NCBI GenBank assembly: GCA_003427395.1
Contig: BFEA01000040.1
Coordinates: 4,594,415 to 4,616,961, forward strand
Direction of reading: 5' to 3'
DNA: 22,547 nucleotides
Source of the DNA: Chara braunii
Lineage: Eukaryota > Streptophyta > Charophyceae > Charales > Characeae
The notes beneath the pieces were generated by a model. That model did no database searches. It was not told where the DNA came from and saw only the letters and a program-made list of their open reading frames with translations. Both the position numbers and the translations under genes were made by a program. Positions 18,591 to 22,547 of this stretch are shown piece by piece (the first letter of the stretch is position 1; each line of letters begins with the position of its first letter).

Positions 18591-19215
18591 CCAAGACATG
18601 ATGACATCACCAGTCGGGAGACTGCTAATTTTTCGGAACCCCCTGCGTATCACAGATGTGATAAGCTCAGATCCGTACCGTGCGGCTTGCCGTATCCCTA
18701 GGGAAAAATCCCACGGAAGCCCCGAAGTACGGGCGCGGATAGGAAGGGGTTTTCTTTCTTTTTGCTTTTGTTTTCTTTTTGAAACGGCTTTTTCATTTTG
18801 TTTGGTTAATAACTCCCGCGGGCGAATAGAGACCGCTGTATGAAAACCAAGAAATGAGTGCGGTTGGGACTTTTTGAATTTTTGCGCGCGCGCCCAAGCT
18901 CCGATTTCTTCGCGCGTCTCGCATCCCCGTTTCTTGCTGCGCGCGTTTTCCGTATGCAGGACTCTTCGTCTTCCCCTACGCCCAGCTTGATCCTTACCCC
19001 GTCTTCCTCCGCGAAGTGATTGGCTGCGTAGTTGGGATGCTCGGATCAATGTGGAAAGCGGGAAACCGCGCACCACTTGGACGAACACCCCAATCACGTA
19101 GCCATGCAATCCCGCGGGTCGAACCCTCTAACTCCCCACCTCTCTCTCTCTTGTCNTGCTCATCTACACCCTGCGCTGCCCGCACCTCGCGCTGTTAACC
19201 CGCCGCCTCCCGCGC

Positions 19216-19222
19216 TATAAAT
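19216..19222 (+). promoter_or_regulatory. LTR TATA box (3' copy)
   Basis: TATAAAT at the position matching 8555 in the 5' LTR, in identical local context. In an LTR element this copy could drive transcription into the downstream flank. Confidence 0.6.
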
Positions 19223-19796
19223 TTGCGCAACCCTCTCCTCTCCTCCTCTTTGATCTCGGCTGCAATGCTGAGCGAGCTATGCGCGAGAGTCCGCGGCGCC
19301 GAACAGGCTCGACGAGCCCAAGGACGGGCAAAGTGACGACGTGGGGTGGACCCCGCGGTAGTCCCGGGGCGAAGCAGTCGGAGGGACTGAGAAGTGGTGG
19401 GGATTGGACGCCGGCCGCGGCAGGGCCTTGTGGCTATGGTGGTCGGTGGTCTTGGGAAGTTTTGAAGGCTGCGCTTGGGGGCAGCAGTTAATTGAAATTT
19501 TTGTGTACAAGAAGGACTCGCTTTTATCTCCATTGCTGCTTTGTCTATGCATGTCGTGTGTGTGAAGCCCCGAGTGATGGGAGCTGGTTATGCGCATGAG
19601 TGACGTCGAAGGTCCATGGATGATTAGATGTCCTATCAAGGGTTGTTGATTGCATCCATGTATGTGTGTATGTACTCGTCCGGGCGGGGATGGGGAAACT
19701 GAACTGGGGGACTGTCTGCTTAAGAGTATGAGTGTGTTGATCCGATTGTTCCCCTCCCCTCCGCGGCCTTTCCTGCGCTCTCGCGCGGTCGTGGCA

Positions 19797-19800
<4 letters not shown>

Positions 19801-19869
<69 letters not shown>
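19801..19869. repeat. (CT)n microsatellite in the 3' LTR
   Basis: A pure CT run, identical in length to that at 9140-9208. Confidence 0.97.
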
Positions 19870-19872
<3 letters not shown>

Positions 19873-20570
19873 TTTCGATCGCCTTCCTTTTGAACTAACA
19901 GTCATCGCCTTTAGAGCCTCTCGTCCCCGTACCGGTGACGTCAACCGCCTGCGTCCGCGCGGACGGTCGANGCCCCCGCCAAGGGGAGAAAGCTTAGATT
20001 TCGTCATCCTCCCCCTACGCACCCACTTTTGAGAGAGAAGCGTTGCGACGATTGTTGTATGGATTCGGTGTTGGTTCGGATGACCGGGAACGCGCGATCT
20101 TGCCCGTGTTCATCACGTACCTCCAATCGTCTTATTTCGCTACCGACCTTCCCCATCACAGATGACGACAGCGTCTACTGCGATGCGGACGTACGGCGCG
20201 CGNTGAGGCGGACGGAGCAAGTGTGTTGGCAAGACCCGCCTCGGGCTTGTGAGATAAGGGGGAACGGGTTTGTGTTGATTGATCGATTTGATTCCCCGAC
20301 TCTAATATTGCCTTATACGGGTTTAACGGTGTTGCCCTGGTTGGCCGCTCACGCCGCGTGGCGACCGCAGTTTGATTGTCGCTGGTGTCGCCAGGGGGAC
20401 TCGTGTTCGTGGCGACGGCTGGTCCTGGGTTACGAGGGAGCGACACATTTCCCCGAGCTTTCCCGTAGTGGGGGGGCGCTGCCCGCGCAATTTCGAATTC
20501 AGATGCCGGCGAGTCCTCCCGCCGCTTTACCCTCCCGTAAACTTTCGCGCGGGCTCTATGAGTCTGACAC

Positions 20571-20680
20571 CGAGGCTTGAAGGCCTCGAACCAACCACCT
20601 CTACAGCAAAAGACCCGAGGGTTCGGCCACTTCGTGAGGCCGATGACGAGGCCTGAAGGCTTCGAACCCACCACCTATCC
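20571..20680. repeat. Paired 34-bp repeats in U5 (3' LTR)
   Basis: N-free counterpart of the pair in the 5' LTR: copies at 20571-20604 and 20647-20680, each with GGCCTCGAACC or GGCTTCGAACC followed by an ACCACCT string. Confidence 0.75.
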
Positions 20681-21002
20681 CCGGAACCCATGACGGCCGG
20701 AATTTTTGTCGTCTGCCGCCATGGCCTCCTCCCCTTGATGCCTATTCCCGCCCCGATGCACGGCGGCAATTCATTTTCACAGAAACCCTTCTGATTTTAT
20801 CGTTTCGGAGTAATTCGAGCCCCGCGGGACTTCGCGACGACAGTTCGACTCCGAGAAAAACCTCGGCCAAGAAACGAGAGCCTCCCGTTCCGTCCGGGAG
20901 ACTCAACCCTTACGGCCAAAAATCCTCGGCCACGCCCCTCCTAGAACTCTGATCGGCGACCCCGTACGGGAAGCCGCGAGGGGGCGTGAGGTGCGTATCA
21001 CA

Positions 21003-21554
21003 GGGTTGCCTGTGAACTGCACCACACCTTGCAGGTCCCCGATGCCAGCGGCCGGCAGTTCACCTCCCTACCCTGCTTACTATAAGTTGGCTTGCTCTCA
21101 CTTGCCTATGAGTGTATTACTGGGGGGTAGGTAAGTTGGCAAAATAATTCTACGCTTTTGATGGGAATTTAATCCCCTCATACGAGGGAATCAATGCTAC
21201 TCATCATTAAATGCCTGCGCTTATACTACAACCACATGTCTGTTCAAAACAAAGGATGAGAATGTATCAAAGGGACGCTGGACCCGCTTTCCAGCAGGTG
21301 TTGCTCCCCAGAGTCCCCACCAATAGATGGACACTTACTTTTTCCAAAAAAAAAAAAAAAAAGACAAAAGGAGTCAGGCAGGGTCGTTAAACCACCAGTA
21401 AGTTGCCCAGCTAAAAAAATCCGATGCGGCCGATAACGCTCCGTGTAGGGCGGGGTACCTAACGCCGAACGACCAGTATTCCAAGAAAAACGGGAAAAAA
21501 AAAAGAAGAATGGGTGCGACTGCGGCGGGAAGAACGAGAAAGAAAGAAAGAAAG

Positions 21555-21556
<2 letters not shown>
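21003..21556. other. Right flank, no gene recognised
   Basis: The sequence just outside the 3' LTR contains a GTGAACTGC/GCAGTTCAC inverted pair (near 21012 and 21053) and a poly-A run at 21345-21362. No coding domain is visible. The overlapping frames on the minus strand at 21244-21823 depend on the microsatellite. Confidence 0.55.

Positions 21557-21638
<82 letters not shown>
21557..21638. repeat. Compound (CA)n(GA)n microsatellite
   Basis: About 33 bp of CA repeats change at 21590 to about 49 bp of GA repeats, preceded by AAAG repeats. All frames through it are repeat artefacts. Confidence 0.97.
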
Positions 21639-21713
21639 GACGTTGCCACACCACTCTCGAAATGTGAAAAAGACAAAAATGTGGTGGGTGCATCTGCCCA
21701 TGTTCCAGCGGCA

Positions 21714-21769
21714 AGTTCATTCTCATTGTGCACATTTTGAGAGTTCATTCTCATTGTGCACATTTTGAG
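21714..21769. repeat. Perfect 28-bp tandem duplication
   Basis: Two exact copies (21714-21741 and 21742-21769) of a unit starting AGTTCATTCTCATTGTGCAC. A segment of the unit recurs in inverted orientation at about 22434-22450 (GCAATGAGAATGAA), on the far side of the foldback. Confidence 0.95.
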
Positions 21770-22131
21770 AGTGGTGGGGCGCGATGCACAGTGTCTGGCG
21801 CCGAGTTTGGCAAGCGTTTCCACTCAGTTTGGTTTTGCCCGTTCCTCCCGGTTCGGCCATCCTGAAGGGGTAGTGGGGGGCCATCCCTCGGTTAGCGCAT
21901 AGCATGTGGTTTACGTCTCTTTTCCCATGACCGGGGCGCCGGGGCCTAAGATTTCCGCCTGGGAAGCTTCCACCAGGCTGTGGGGTCCACCTCTCATTCT
22001 TTTTTTTCTTTTTCTTTTTTTTTTTTCTTTTTTTTCTTTTCATTGGTGTGATCAGAACTGTCTATTTTCTTCTCTCAACTTCTGTTTGTTTACCTTCCAC
22101 TACCTACTCCTAGGACTATCTAGAGGGGACC
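21770..22131. other. Right flank with polypyrimidine tract, no gene recognised
   Basis: Contains a C/T-only tract of about 40 bp (near 22000-22040) and a short inverted repeat around GCCTGGGAAGCTTCCACCAGGC (near 21957-21978). Nothing supports a gene. Confidence 0.55.
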
Positions 22132-22434
22132 GGCATGTCTGATTTCCTTTTTTTTTTGCAGAATGTTGTCTGTTTTTTTGGTTTTTCCATGATGTACTAC
22201 CTGCTCGGCAATAAAGTCCGAGGCTCAAGGCTCGGCAATGATAGGGCTACCGGTCGCCCCAGCCGCAGACTTGAAAGCTGGGCGCCCTGATCATTGCTGA
22301 GCCTCGGACTTTATTGTCGAGCCTTGATGCACCTGTCGTACATCATGGAAATGATGGAAAAAACAAAAAAAGAAAAAAACACAAAGAAACAAACAACATT
22401 CTGCAAAAAAAAAAAACAAGGAGATCAGACATGC
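22132..22434. repeat. Long imperfect inverted repeat (foldback element)
   Basis: The left arm (about 22132-22241) and right arm (about 22289-22434) are reverse complements apart from small indels in the T/A-rich segments. Matching blocks include CATGTCTGAT, TTTGCAGAATGTTGT, CCATGATGTAC and AATAAAGTCCGAGGCTC with its complement. The spacer at about 22242-22288 can also pair (AGGGC with GCCCT). AATAAA occurs on the plus strand near 22210 and on the minus strand near 22312. It is most like a foldback/MITE-type element; an inverted gene fragment is the alternative. No clear target duplication was found. Confidence 0.88.
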
Positions 22435-22436
22435 GC

Positions 22437-22482
22437 AATGAGAATGAATCTTCCACGACAACGCGAAAGATTCTTTCTCATT
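22437..22482. repeat. Hairpin next to the foldback
   Basis: AATGAGAATGAATCTT (22437-22452) pairs with 22467-22482 at 15 of 16 positions around a 14-base loop. Confidence 0.85.
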
Positions 22483-22491
22483 GGAATGATA

Positions 22492-22494
<3 letters not shown>

Positions 22495-22547
<53 letters not shown>
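22495..22547. repeat. (GT)n microsatellite at the window end
   Basis: A pure GT run continuing to the last base; its true end lies outside the window. Confidence 0.97.

Larger units (their letters stand above)
18293..18656. other. 3' non-coding region of the element
   Basis: Holds two poly-A runs (18375-18401), an AT microsatellite, two 39-bp hairpin repeats and a purine-rich patch at 18503-18530 (GGGAGGAGGCGATGGAGG). The bases just before the 3' LTR (CCCCCTGCGTATCACAGA) are not purine-rich, so the polypurine tract that primes plus-strand synthesis is missing or displaced by about 126 bp. Confidence 0.75.
7963..21002 (+). mobile_element. Ty3/gypsy LTR retrotransposon, degenerate, with PHD finger and extra 3' ORFs
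   Basis: Two direct LTR copies of about 2.35 kb bracket an 8.3-kb internal region. In order it holds a primer binding site, gag, protease, RT, RNase H, a PHD finger, integrase and two unknown ORFs. Integrase after RNase H defines the gypsy order as opposed to copia. LTR ends are TGTGATA at the left and TATCACA at the right of the 3' copy. A possible 4-bp target duplication GGGT sits at 7959-7962 and 21003-21006, but a 12-bp direct repeat at the 3' LTR competes with that reading. Pol carries four in-frame stops and gag is frameshifted, so the copy cannot move by itself. Confidence 0.95.
18657..21002 (+). repeat. 3' LTR
   Basis: Same strand and sequence as 7963-10331, with homology running from 18657 to 20992. 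It lacks 31 bp present in the 5' copy (8239-8269); the deletion lies between two TTCTTGCT repeats. The last 10 bases (GCGTATCACA, 20993-21002) are not in the 5' LTR but complete a terminal inverted repeat with TGTGATA at the start. The 12-mer TGCGTATCACAG flanks the copy on both sides (18644-18655 and 20992-21003), so its right boundary is either 20992 or 21002. N bases at 19156, 19971 and 20203. Confidence 0.92.

Overview
This looks like gene-poor, repeat-rich nuclear DNA from a eukaryote of the green lineage. The evidence is a Ty3/gypsy LTR retrotransposon whose primer binding site (TGGTATCAGAGC) matches the usual plant initiator-Met tRNA type, long microsatellites (GA, CT, CA, GT, AT), and no recognisable host exon. 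A streptophyte alga or other non-flowering plant would fit the GC-rich element and its unusual domain order, but the species is a guess. There are no bacterial operons, ribosome binding sites or CRISPR arrays.

Layout. Bases 1-7962 are non-coding flank: a GA microsatellite, a 94-bp tandem duplication, a run of strong hairpins (2760-3140), a motif with a splice-donor consensus on the minus strand, a three-copy repeat of about 122 bp (5075-5420) resembling repeats in plant gypsy LTRs, a tRNA-like A/B-box pair (7115-7170), another GA tract and a 58-bp tandem repeat. Bases 7963-21002 hold one gypsy element on the plus strand: a 2.37-kb 5' LTR, the primer binding site, gag, protease, reverse transcriptase (RT) and RNase H, then a second pol frame with a PHD-type zinc finger followed by integrase, then two extra ORFs of unknown function where an env would sit, and a 2.35-kb 3' LTR. 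Bases 21003-22547 are flank again, with a CA/GA microsatellite, a perfect 28-bp duplication, a foldback of about 300 bp with AATAAA signals in both arms, a second hairpin and a terminal GT microsatellite.

How the parts work together. Gag would form the particle, and protease, RT/RNase H and integrase would process, copy and insert the element. It cannot do so as it stands. The nucleocapsid zinc knuckle is out of frame with gag, and four in-frame stops break pol, all explicable as C-to-T changes. No polypurine tract abuts the 3' LTR. The most unusual points are the PHD finger between RNase H and integrase, the two unknown 3' ORFs joined by an exact stop-start TAAATG, and a 12-bp direct repeat hugging the 3' LTR that normal gypsy integration does not explain. 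The LTRs contain many N bases, so part of their sequence may be an assembly consensus.
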